Source: SHZI01 sp964391025
GTDB taxonomy: Bacteria > Pseudomonadota > Gammaproteobacteria > Steroidobacterales > GCA-2729495
Length of the DNA stretch: 5,280 nucleotides
NCBI GenBank assembly: GCA_964391025.1
Contig: CAYMKJ010000245.1
Span: forward strand, 1 to 5,280
Direction of reading: 5' to 3'
The notes beneath the pieces are model-generated. The model was given only the letters and a program-made list of their open reading frames with translations, made no database searches and was not told where the DNA came from. Position numbers and translations under genes: made by a program. Positions 1 to 5,280 of the stretch are shown piece by piece. Within the stretch, counting starts at the first letter, position 1; each line of letters opens with the position of its first letter.

Positions 1-422
1 TGATCGTGCGCGCCGGCCTGCTGCAGTTTTTCGTCGACGGCGCTGGTCAGGTGCGCCAACGCGAGCTCAATTTCAAGGATCTCGACGCCTTCAAGAATGC
101 ACATCGCGACCCTGAACGTCTCAGGCGCTTGACGCTGGATCAGTTCCGCTTCGATTCCGGTTGCGACTTTCTGCTCACCCTTTCACCCTCTGGAGGGGAG
201 ATCGGTGGACCGATGCGACCGGGGGCGTGCCGTTTCTTCAGCCAGGGACTCAACAAGGAGCTGACGGCTGACGATGCCGTGACCATCCGACCTGACGAAT
301 ACTGGTTCCTGGGCCGCTTCGTCGATGAGACCGGCAAGGTCATGTGGGGTAATGCGAGCGCCCAGCCGGTTAAGCTGGTTCGCCGGCCCTCCGCCGGTGA
401 TGAGGTTAGTGGCGACCAGTAG
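1..422 (+). CDS. CpcT/CpeT-like (chromophore lyase family) protein, 3' part
   Basis: The reading frame is open from the left edge (first full codon at 3) to a TAG at 420-422, so this is the C-terminal ~139 residues of a longer protein. Counting from the GTG at 6, the fragment shows the layout of the CpcT/CpeT family: a Lys/Asp-rich stretch (NFKDLDAF, about 22-29), a DPERLRRLT segment (35-43), a GC motif (SGCDFLL, 51-57), a second Cys (RPGACRFF, 71-78), and a closing block with DETGKVMWG (107-115). In cyanobacteria, family members attach bilins to phycobiliproteins. Homologues in non-phototrophs have no established role, and nothing here suggests phycobiliproteins. The GTG at 6 is unlikely to be the true start because family members are usually near 180-200 residues. 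The gene converges on the cyclase-like gene, with 12 bp between the stops. The family call rests on recalled motif resemblance, not a search. Confidence 0.7.
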   Translation, partial: IVRAGLLQFFVDGAGQVRQRELNFKDLDAFKNAHRDPERLRRLTLDQFRFDSGCDFLLTLSPSGGEIGGPMRPGACRFFSQGLNKELTADDAVTIRPDEYWFLGRFVDETGKVMWGNASAQPVKLVRRPSAGDEVSGDQ

Positions 423-434
423 CCACGGTCAACG

Positions 435-1736
435 TCAGGCTCCGCCTGCCGTCCCCAGCACCGGCAACACCCGAATGAGCTGGGCCGTGGTCATCGTCCC
501 GCGGGCGTCCTCGCGGAGCAGTCGGTCCTCTATGCCAAGCAGGATCGGTTCGGCGCCGCGCCGATGGATGTTGACCTTGGCGTTGAACGCGTTACGGCGC
601 AGTCCGTGCTTGTCCTCGATGGCGAGCCTGCGGATCGAGAACGTTCCGTCGGGGCAGGCTTCGCCGGTGAGGTAGCACTTTATCGACTCGACGGCTTCAC
701 CGGACAGCTCCAGGCCATTGAGCCGGGAGAGGCTGACCTGGGCCTGGTCCATGAAGCTGATAGCGTCGAAGTCGGGCGCTACCTGCAGTTCGGCTTCCAG
801 TTCGGCCTCCAGGCCGACCTGGAGCATCGGCACACAGAACTCGCCAACCAGAATCTGGCCCGGCAGTGCGCGGTCGATCATGCGGGCGAGCCCGATCGTC
901 ACGTCACCCACCACATCGCAATAGACGGTCGGATTAAGTCCTTCGGCATGATTGAATTCGTAGCAGCTCCCGACGTGAAAGCTTGTGCGCAAGAGCGGTA
1001 CGCCGCAGCCGCGACCCTTCTGCCGGGCAATGGCATTGTCCGCCAGCACCAGATGCATGAAGTGATAAAGGTTCGTGTTGGCTTCGAGCCCCACGTCCCG
1101 GTTCCAGATGTAGAAGCCATCACCCGTGCTGGAGCGCGCGAAGTTGACCAGCATCCGCCGGGCCAGCAGAAGGCTGTGGGCGGCGTTGAGTGAGCACGAC
1201 AAGCTGTTGAGCTGAGCCATTTGTTCGAAGGGGCTCAGCAAACCGAAGCCGACAATGTCAAACAGGGCAACCGCCCGATTGCGGACGTAGCTCACGCTGT
1301 AGCGCTTGACGAGCCGCTCGATGGCGGCGGTCTCTTCCGGCGTGCCTGTCAGAGGCTGTCGAAGGACCACCGGAGTGGGCTCCACCGCCAGCAGGCGTGT
1401 GGCATTGTGCATCTGCCGAGCCGAGAACTGCCGGGCCCCGGAGAGCAGGTGCATGATGAATTGGTGGGCCGGCGTCTCCCCGTTGAGAGTCGTCGTCGGG
1501 GCCTGCGCCTTGGCACCGTAGCTCGCCACTGCATAGTGCGGCACCACGAGAAGCAGGACCCCGTCCCGGGTGGGTGACCAGGCGAGCACGAGGTTTTGCC
1601 CGAGACTCCAGTGGGCGTAGAACTGCCGATCGAGCTCCAGCAGGTTACTGCGCTGCCGGAAATCGAGATTGGGATTCAGCGGTACCAGTGATTCCGTAAG
1701 CATGGATCCGGGCTGCAGGCCCCAGGTTCCTTCCAT
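435..1736 (-). CDS. Class III adenylate/guanylate cyclase-like protein with altered active site
   Basis: This is a 433-residue protein read from ATG (1734-1736) to TGA (435-437). Residues 1-145 match nothing I recognise. Residues ~146-300 look like a class III nucleotidyl cyclase core: FDIVGF (159-164, metal Asp160), STGDGFYIW (203-211, second metal Asp206), FHVGSCYEF (253-261) in place of the usual GIHxG strand, and CDVVGDVTIGLARM (273-286) followed by ALPGQILVGEF (290-300). Cyclases of this class make cAMP or cGMP from ATP or GTP. Aligned to the usual KTIGD and D-x-x-G-x-x-V-N-x-x-x-R motifs, Asp274 and Arg285 are kept, but the substrate Lys is Ser202 and the transition-state Asn is Ile281, so activity is doubtful. 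The C-terminal ~130 residues include FSIRR...DKHGL (366-379) and NAKVNI (385-390), a tail I cannot name. I see no signal peptide or transmembrane segment, which suggests a cytosolic protein. No clear Shine-Dalgarno sequence precedes the ATG; Met12 (ATG complement at 1701-1703) is an alternative start. Confidence 0.82.
   Translation of the reverse strand: MEGTWGLQPGSMLTESLVPLNPNLDFRQRSNLLELDRQFYAHWSLGQNLVLAWSPTRDGVLLLVVPHYAVASYGAKAQAPTTTLNGETPAHQFIMHLLSGARQFSARQMHNATRLLAVEPTPVVLRQPLTGTPEETAAIERLVKRYSVSYVRNRAVALFDIVGFGLLSPFEQMAQLNSLSCSLNAAHSLLLARRMLVNFARSSTGDGFYIWNRDVGLEANTNLYHFMHLVLADNAIARQKGRGCGVPLLRTSFHVGSCYEFNHAEGLNPTVYCDVVGDVTIGLARMIDRALPGQILVGEFCVPMLQVGLEAELEAELQVAPDFDAISFMDQAQVSLSRLNGLELSGEAVESIKCYLTGEACPDGTFSIRRLAIEDKHGLRRNAFNAKVNIHRRGAEPILLGIEDRLLREDARGTMTTAQLIRVLPVLGTAGGA
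780..821 (-). repeat. Short 12-bp tandem repeat inside the cyclase-like gene
   Basis: On the + strand, cagttcggcttc (786-797) is followed directly by cagttcggcctc (798-809), one base different, and then by a weaker third copy, caggccgacctg (810-821). Read on the minus strand, the units encode the Glu/Ala/Leu repeat GLEAELEAELQ (residues 308-318), just after the cyclase core. The unit is a multiple of three, so copy-number changes would keep the frame. The protein segment probably forms a short amphipathic helix. Confidence 0.55.
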
Positions 1737-1771
1737 GGGTCAGGGCGTGGCCCAAGCGTGGGCAGAGGGCG

Positions 1772-1788
1772 CTGGCAACTTTTGCCAG
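1772..1788. promoter_or_regulatory. Perfect inverted repeat, candidate operator in the divergent region
   Basis: CTGGCAA-CTT-TTGCCAG is a perfect 7-bp inverted repeat with a 3-bp centre. It lies between the divergently oriented cyclase-like gene (ATG at 1736, minus) and FAD dehydrogenase gene (plus). Its right arm contains the TTGCCA that I read as the -35 of the plus-strand promoter, so a bound regulator would be placed to block or tune that promoter. No regulator gene is visible in the window. The element could instead form a 7-bp hairpin with a tight 3-base loop in the cyclase-like gene's 5' leader. Confidence 0.45.
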
Positions 1789-1810
1789 GAGGCGAATTGT
1801 CACTTAGGAT
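1782..1810 (+). promoter_or_regulatory. Candidate sigma70 promoter for the FAD dehydrogenase gene
   Basis: TTGCCA (1782-1787, one mismatch to TTGACA) is separated by exactly 17 bases from TAGGAT (1805-1810, four of six matches to TATAAT including the first TA and last T). Transcription would begin near 1816-1818. That start lies downstream of the ATG at 1809 and would favour translation from the GTG at 1875. The consensus match is modest and is the only evidence. Confidence 0.35.
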
Positions 1811-3311
1811 GCATGAGCCATCGGCGACATTGCAATGGCCAGCCCACAGCCCCGCCAGCCCACAGGCCCCGTCAGTGACCCCATTATCGCCCGCGATCGC
1901 CGCCGAATTGCAGTCGATTGTCGGTCCCAACGGCTATCTGGCCGACCCCTCGGACCTGAGCGGCTATTTGACAGAGTGGCGGGGCCTGTACACCGGGACA
2001 ACGCCTTTTGTGCTGCTGCCGTCGACCACCGGTCAGGTGGCAGCCATCCTGCGCCTGTGTGCCCAGCACCGGATCGGTGTGGTCCCCCAGGGGGGCAATA
2101 CGGGCCTGGTGGGTGGAGCGATCCCGCACTCGACGCCCGGGCGGCCCCAGCTGCTGGTCGCTGCCCGACGGCTGAACGCGATACGCGCCATCGATGCCGA
2201 CAACTTCAGTATCACCGCCGAGGCCGGTTGCGTGCTGGCGAACGTGCAGGCGGCTGCTGCCGGGGCAGGCCGGCTGTTTCCGCTCAGCCTCGCGGCGGAA
2301 GGCAGCTGCCAGCTGGGCGGCACGATCTCGACGAACGCGGGTGGTACGGCAGTCCTGCGGTTCGGGACGATGCGCGATCTCGTGCTGGGACTGGAGGTGG
2401 TGTTACCCGACGGCCGGGTGCTCGACGGCTTGCGGGGCTTGCGCAAGGACAACACCGGCTACGATCTCAAGCAGCTGTTCATCGGTGCAGAGGGCACCCT
2501 GGGTTTCGTGACGGCAGCGACCTGCAAGCTGTTTCCGCAGCCGCGCGCTGTCGTCACGGCCTGGGTGGCGACACCAAGCGTGGGGGCAGCCATCAGCCTG
2601 TACGCCGCTGCCCGGGATCAGCTGGGTGACGACCTGACGGCCTTCGAGTTCGCCAGTCAGCTCACCGTCGAACTGGTGATGAAGAACATCGCAGGAAGCA
2701 AGTCGCCGCTTGAACGGCCCAGCCCCTGGTACCTGCTGGTGGAGGTCTCCACGCCCCGCGACGACCCGGGTCTCGAAACCCACGTTCAGGAGTTCCTGGT
2801 CCGGATGCAGGACGCTGGCCTGGTGACTGACGGCGTCCTGGCCGCCAGCGGTGCGCAACGCGCCGCCCTCTGGCGCCTCCGCCACAGCATGTCCGAGGCG
2901 CAGAAGAAGGAGGGCGCCAGCATCAAGCACGATGTGGCGGTGCCCGTGGCCCGCATGGAGGATTTCCTGACCCAGGCAACCGCCGCCGTCGGGCAGCTGG
3001 TCCCCGGCGTTCGCGTCGTGGCATTCGGCCACCTGGGTGATGGCAACGTGCACTTCAACCTGACCCAGCCGCCCCAGGCAGACGGCGCCGCATTCCTGGC
3101 GCGCTGGGACGAGATCAGCCACCGGGTCCACGAGATTGCCGTCAGCTTCGGCGGCAGCTTCAGTGCAGAGCACGGTATCGGCGCACTGAAGGTCGCTGAA
3201 CTCGCCCACTGGCGGGCCGGAGTTTCACTGGATCTCATGCGGGCGATCAAGCGAGCCCTCGACCCGCTCGGCATCATGAACCCGGGGAAGCTTCTCCCTT
3301 CGGATTCCTGA
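1809..3311 (+). CDS. FAD-binding 2-hydroxyacid dehydrogenase (D-2-hydroxyglutarate / GlcD type)
   Basis: This is an FAD-linked oxidase of the GlcD / D-lactate / D-2-hydroxyglutarate dehydrogenase family, which oxidises a 2-hydroxyacid to a 2-oxoacid. Numbered from the ATG at 1809 (500 aa), the FAD-binding PCMH-type domain spans ~65-245, with PQGGNTGLVGG (93-103), GGTISTNAGG (170-179) and IGAEGTLGF (225-233). The C-terminal oxidase domain carries KHDVAVP (373-379), GHLGDGNVHFN (407-417) and AEHGIGALK (453-461). Its His408, His415 and Glu454 correspond to the metal-binding residues of D-2-hydroxyglutarate dehydrogenase. The protein ends in the typical GIMNPGK. Substrate cannot be fixed from motifs; D-2-hydroxyglutarate is my best guess, with D-lactate and glycolate as alternatives. 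ATG 1809 is the only in-frame ATG ahead of the conserved region but has no well-spaced ribosome site. Alternatives are TTG 1797, four bases after AGGAGG (1787-1792), and GTG 1875, eight bases after AGG (1864-1866). The GTG would give 478 aa, closer to family length. Confidence 0.93.
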   Translation: MHEPSATLQWPAHSPASPQAPSVTPLSPAIAAELQSIVGPNGYLADPSDLSGYLTEWRGLYTGTTPFVLLPSTTGQVAAILRLCAQHRIGVVPQGGNTGLVGGAIPHSTPGRPQLLVAARRLNAIRAIDADNFSITAEAGCVLANVQAAAAGAGRLFPLSLAAEGSCQLGGTISTNAGGTAVLRFGTMRDLVLGLEVVLPDGRVLDGLRGLRKDNTGYDLKQLFIGAEGTLGFVTAATCKLFPQPRAVVTAWVATPSVGAAISLYAAARDQLGDDLTAFEFASQLTVELVMKNIAGSKSPLERPSPWYLLVEVSTPRDDPGLETHVQEFLVRMQDAGLVTDGVLAASGAQRAALWRLRHSMSEAQKKEGASIKHDVAVPVARMEDFLTQATAAVGQLVPGVRVVAFGHLGDGNVHFNLTQPPQADGAAFLARWDEISHRVHEIAVSFGGSFSAEHGIGALKVAELAHWRAGVSLDLMRAIKRALDPLGIMNPGKLLPSDS

Positions 3312-3333
3312 CGCCCCGACTTTGGGCTCCCGG

Positions 3334-3342
3334 TGCTAAACT
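3334..3342 (+). promoter_or_regulatory. Candidate extended -10 promoter element for ilvD
   Basis: TGCTAAACT fits an extended -10 box (TGnTAnnnT) in the 79-bp gap between the FAD dehydrogenase stop and ilvD. No -35 hexamer is seen at 16-18 bases upstream, which is tolerated for extended -10 promoters. Transcription would start near 3349, inside the adjacent hairpin, leaving a leader of about 40 bases. ilvD could equally be read through from the upstream gene. Confidence 0.3.
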
Positions 3343-3344
3343 GC

Positions 3345-3360
3345 CGGCCCGTTCGGGCCG
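3345..3360. repeat. GC-rich inverted repeat upstream of ilvD
   Basis: CGGCCC (3345-3350) and GGGCCG (3355-3360) pair perfectly around a GTTC loop. The hairpin lies in the gap before ilvD. It is not followed by a T-run, so it is not a standard intrinsic terminator for the upstream gene. It may stabilise an mRNA end, act as a weak attenuator, or be a chance result of the local GC content. Confidence 0.4.
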
Positions 3361-3390
3361 CGGCGCGGCGCCTCCAGGCGATTGACAGAT

Positions 3391-5064
3391 ATGAGTACCA
3401 GCGAGCGACGCTATTCCAGCATCGTGGTTGACGGCGTCCAGCAGGCACCGAGCCGTGCGATGTTGAGAGCCGTGGGTTTCACAGACGCGGATTTCCACAA
3501 AAGCCAGATTGGCATCGCGTCGACCTGGAGCATGGTCACCCCCTGCAACATGCACATCGACGGTCTTGCCCGGGCGGCCGCGGCGGGTGCCGACGGCGCC
3601 GGTGGCAAAGCGGTCCTGTTCAATACGATTACGGTTTCCGACGGGATTTCGATGGGTACGCCGGGGATGCGCTACTCCCTGGTGTCCCGGGAAGTCATCG
3701 CGGATTCAATTGAGACGGTCGTGGCGGCAGAAGGTTTCGATGGTTTCGTGGCCATTGGCGGTTGCGACAAGAACATGCCCGGCTGCGTCATGGCGATGGC
3801 GCGGCTCAATCGGCCCTCGGTCTTCGTCTACGGCGGGACCATTCAGCCCGGCGCCGAGCGGCGCGATATCGTCTCGGTGTTCGAGGCGGTGGGCGCTGTC
3901 GCCAGTGGCCGCATGTCGGCAGTTCAGTTGCTGGAAGTCGAGCGGACGGCCATCCCGGGTCCCGGCTCCTGCGGCGGGATGTACACGGCCAACACGATGG
4001 CCTCGGCCATCGAAGCCCTGGGACTCAGTCTGCCCAACAGCTCCGGGCAGGAGGCGATCTCGAGCCAGAAGCAGGAGGATGCCCTCCGGGCCGGCGCCGC
4101 TGTGGTCGAGCTCGTGAAGCGCGGCATTCGACCCTCGGAGATCCTCTCCCGGGAGGCATTCGAGAACGCGATTACGGTCGTGATTGCCGTGGGGGGCTCC
4201 ACCAACGCTGTTTTGCACCTCCTGGCGATGGCCTACGAAGCGGGGATTGCCCTGACGCTGGACGATTTCACCCGCATCGGCCAGCGCGTCCCCGTCCTTG
4301 CGGACCTGCGGCCGAGCGGCAAGTATTCGATGTCGGAGCTGGTCGCCATCGGCGGTATCCAGCCACTCATGAAGCTCCTGCTCGATGGCGGACTAATGCA
4401 CGGCCAGTGTCTGACCGTGAGCGGTCGCACGCTGGCAGAAAACCTGGCAGCTGTGCGGCCTTATCCTGCGGGCCAGAGTATCGTGCGCCCTCTTGAGAAT
4501 CCTCTAAAGAAAGACAGCCATCTTATTGTTTTATATGGAAACCTTGCTCCCGAAGGGGCGGTTGCCAAGATCAGCGGCAAAGAGGGCCTTCGCTTTCAGG
4601 GCCGCGCGCGCGTGTTCGGCTCGGAGGAATTGGCGCTCGCCGCCATCCTGGACGGCACCGTCGTTGCCGGCGACGTGATCGTGATCCGTTACGAGGGCCC
4701 CAGGGGCGGGCCCGGCATGCGGGAAATGCTGAGCCCCACCGCAGCTATCGTGGGCAAGGGGCTGGGCGATAAGGTGGCGCTGATTACCGACGGACGATTT
4801 TCGGGTGGCAGTCACGGCTTTGTCGTCGGCCATGTGGCCCCGGAGGCGGCTGTTGGCGGGCCCCTAGCCCTGTTGCTGGATGGCGACCGCATCACCATCG
4901 ACGCCGAGCGCCGGACCATCGACGTCGAGCTGCCGCCTGCGGAGCTCGAGCGCCGCCGCAGCCAGTGGAGCCCGCCAGCCACCAGGGCACCCCTGGGCGT
5001 GCTCCGCAAGTACGCCCAGCTGGTCAGTTCCGCGTCGCTCGGCGCCGTGACGACCCGGCAGTAG
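3391..5064 (+). CDS. ilvD: Dihydroxy-acid dehydratase, [2Fe-2S] type
   Basis: IlvD dehydrates 2,3-dihydroxy-isovalerate and 2,3-dihydroxy-3-methylvalerate to the 2-oxoacids that precede valine/leucine and isoleucine, in the cytosol. The protein has 557 residues from ATG 3391, typical of the short [2Fe-2S] class and shorter than the ~616-residue E. coli [4Fe-4S] enzyme. Cluster cysteines are Cys52 (TPCNMH), Cys125 (GGCDKNMPGC) and Cys194 (GSCGGMYTAN). Asp84 (SDGISMGT), Lys127 (DKN, the lysine carbamylated in relatives) and Glu445 (GPGMREML) fit the Mg site. The C-terminal TDGRFSGGSHG (466-476) carries the conserved active-site Ser region. NMPGC, rather than the CDKTTPA of sugar-acid dehydratases, supports the amino-acid pathway. 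TTG at 3382 would add three residues; neither start has a strong ribosome site (AGG at 3376-3378). A putative aspartokinase gene follows after 10 bp. Codons ~368-384 are unusually AT-rich. Confidence 0.97.
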   Translation: MSTSERRYSSIVVDGVQQAPSRAMLRAVGFTDADFHKSQIGIASTWSMVTPCNMHIDGLARAAAAGADGAGGKAVLFNTITVSDGISMGTPGMRYSLVSREVIADSIETVVAAEGFDGFVAIGGCDKNMPGCVMAMARLNRPSVFVYGGTIQPGAERRDIVSVFEAVGAVASGRMSAVQLLEVERTAIPGPGSCGGMYTANTMASAIEALGLSLPNSSGQEAISSQKQEDALRAGAAVVELVKRGIRPSEILSREAFENAITVVIAVGGSTNAVLHLLAMAYEAGIALTLDDFTRIGQRVPVLADLRPSGKYSMSELVAIGGIQPLMKLLLDGGLMHGQCLTVSGRTLAENLAAVRPYPAGQSIVRPLENPLKKDSHLIVLYGNLAPEGAVAKISGKEGLRFQGRARVFGSEELALAAILDGTVVAGDVIVIRYEGPRGGPGMREMLSPTAAIVGKGLGDKVALITDGRFSGGSHGFVVGHVAPEAAVGGPLALLLDGDRITIDAERRTIDVELPPAELERRRSQWSPPATRAPLGVLRKYAQLVSSASLGAVTTRQ

Positions 5065-5074
5065 CACCCGCACC

Positions 5075-5280
5075 GTGGCCACCCAACGCACCAGCGCGCA
5101 GCGCTCGTCACCCTCGCCCTCAACCACAGCCGCGCCCTCAAATTGGGTGGTTCTGAAGTTCGGTGGAACGAGCGTGTCCACGGCGCAACGCTGGGCAACG
5201 ATCCTCGGCCTGGTGCGCCAACGCCAGTCGGTTGGCCTGCGCCCGGTGGTGGTGCACTCCGCTCTCGCCACGGTCTCCAA
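5075..5280 (+). CDS. Aspartokinase N-terminus, possibly LysC-LysA fusion (5' part)
   Basis: A frame opens at GTG 5075, ten bases after the ilvD stop, and stays open to the window end (68 full codons). The first ~23 residues are Ser/Thr/Pro/Ala-rich and probably disordered. Then comes NWVVLKFGGTSVS (23-35), which contains the aspartokinase signature (K-F-G-G-T-S-V/M). It is followed by RWATILGLV and VVVHSALATVS, matching the second strand of the amino-acid kinase fold (usually VVVSAMSGVT). Aspartokinase phosphorylates aspartate, the first step toward lysine, threonine, methionine and diaminopimelate. The WVVLKFGGTSVS...RW opening resembles the bifunctional aspartokinase/diaminopimelate decarboxylase of Xanthomonas relatives more than a stand-alone LysC, but the decarboxylase half would lie outside the window. 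No Shine-Dalgarno sequence is visible before the GTG, so translation may be coupled to ilvD. I see no other in-frame start ahead of the signature with better support. Confidence 0.85.
   Translation, partial: MATQRTSAQRSSPSPSTTAAPSNWVVLKFGGTSVSTAQRWATILGLVRQRQSVGLRPVVVHSALATVS

Noticed and set aside
436..448. CAGGC-TCC-GCCTG stem between the convergent genes as a bidirectional terminator
   Set aside because: The stem is only 5 bp with a 3-base loop, lies within the last codons of the cyclase-like gene, and has no T-run on either side.
564..1193. 209-codon + strand ORF opposite the cyclase-like gene
   Set aside because: It lies fully antisense to a gene with recognisable motifs, shows no family motif of its own, and is the kind of open frame GC-rich coding DNA produces by chance.
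1835..2629. 264-codon + strand ORF in another frame of the FAD dehydrogenase gene
   Set aside because: The overlapping frame carries the conserved FAD-binding motifs; this one is Arg/Gly/Pro-rich without motifs, typical of a shadow frame.
2403..3209. 268-codon minus-strand ORF
   Set aside because: It is antisense to the FAD dehydrogenase across its conserved C-terminal domain and has no recognisable domain.
3382..3387. Perfect TTGACA just before the ilvD ATG as a -35 box
   Set aside because: No -10-like hexamer lies 16-18 bases downstream, and the message would start inside the ilvD coding region.
3762..4496. 244-codon + strand ORF within ilvD in another frame
   Set aside because: ilvD is complete and strongly conserved through this stretch; the alternative frame is Arg/Gly/Pro-rich and motif-free.
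4864..5280. Minus-strand ORF at the right edge
   Set aside because: It covers the end of ilvD and the aspartokinase start on the opposite strand, and the + strand frame holds the clear KFGGTSV signature.

Overview
The window is GC-rich, gene-dense bacterial chromosome with five protein-coding genes, two of them cut by the window edges. The gene content (a [2Fe-2S] dihydroxy-acid dehydratase, a D-2-hydroxyglutarate-type FAD dehydrogenase, and an aspartokinase whose N-terminus resembles the LysC-LysA fusion of Xanthomonas relatives) suggests a gammaproteobacterium near the Xanthomonadales/Nevskiales. This placement is inference from protein resemblance. I see no rRNA, tRNA, insertion sequence, CRISPR array or phage gene.

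Left part (1-1736): the 3' end of a CpcT/CpeT-like gene on the + strand meets, 12 bp away and tail to tail, a 433-codon minus-strand gene. That gene encodes a protein with a class III nucleotidyl cyclase core whose metal-binding aspartates are kept but whose transition-state Asn and substrate Lys positions are changed.

Middle (1737-3311): a short divergent intergenic region holds a perfect 7-3-7 inverted repeat overlapping the -35 of a plausible sigma70 promoter. It is followed by an FAD-dependent 2-hydroxyacid dehydrogenase gene whose start codon is uncertain.

Right part (3312-5280): a 79-bp gap with an extended -10 element and a GC hairpin leads to ilvD (branched-chain amino acid synthesis). 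Ten bases after its stop, a GTG-started ORF opens with the aspartokinase signature and runs off the window. ilvD and this kinase are probably co-transcribed and form a small amino-acid biosynthesis unit. The upstream FAD dehydrogenase may recycle D-2-hydroxyglutarate to 2-oxoglutarate, but nothing in the sequence ties it to the same operon.

I see no clearly undescribed multi-gene system. The points most worth a second look are the altered cyclase, the operator-like dyad, and an AT-rich, rare-codon patch inside ilvD.
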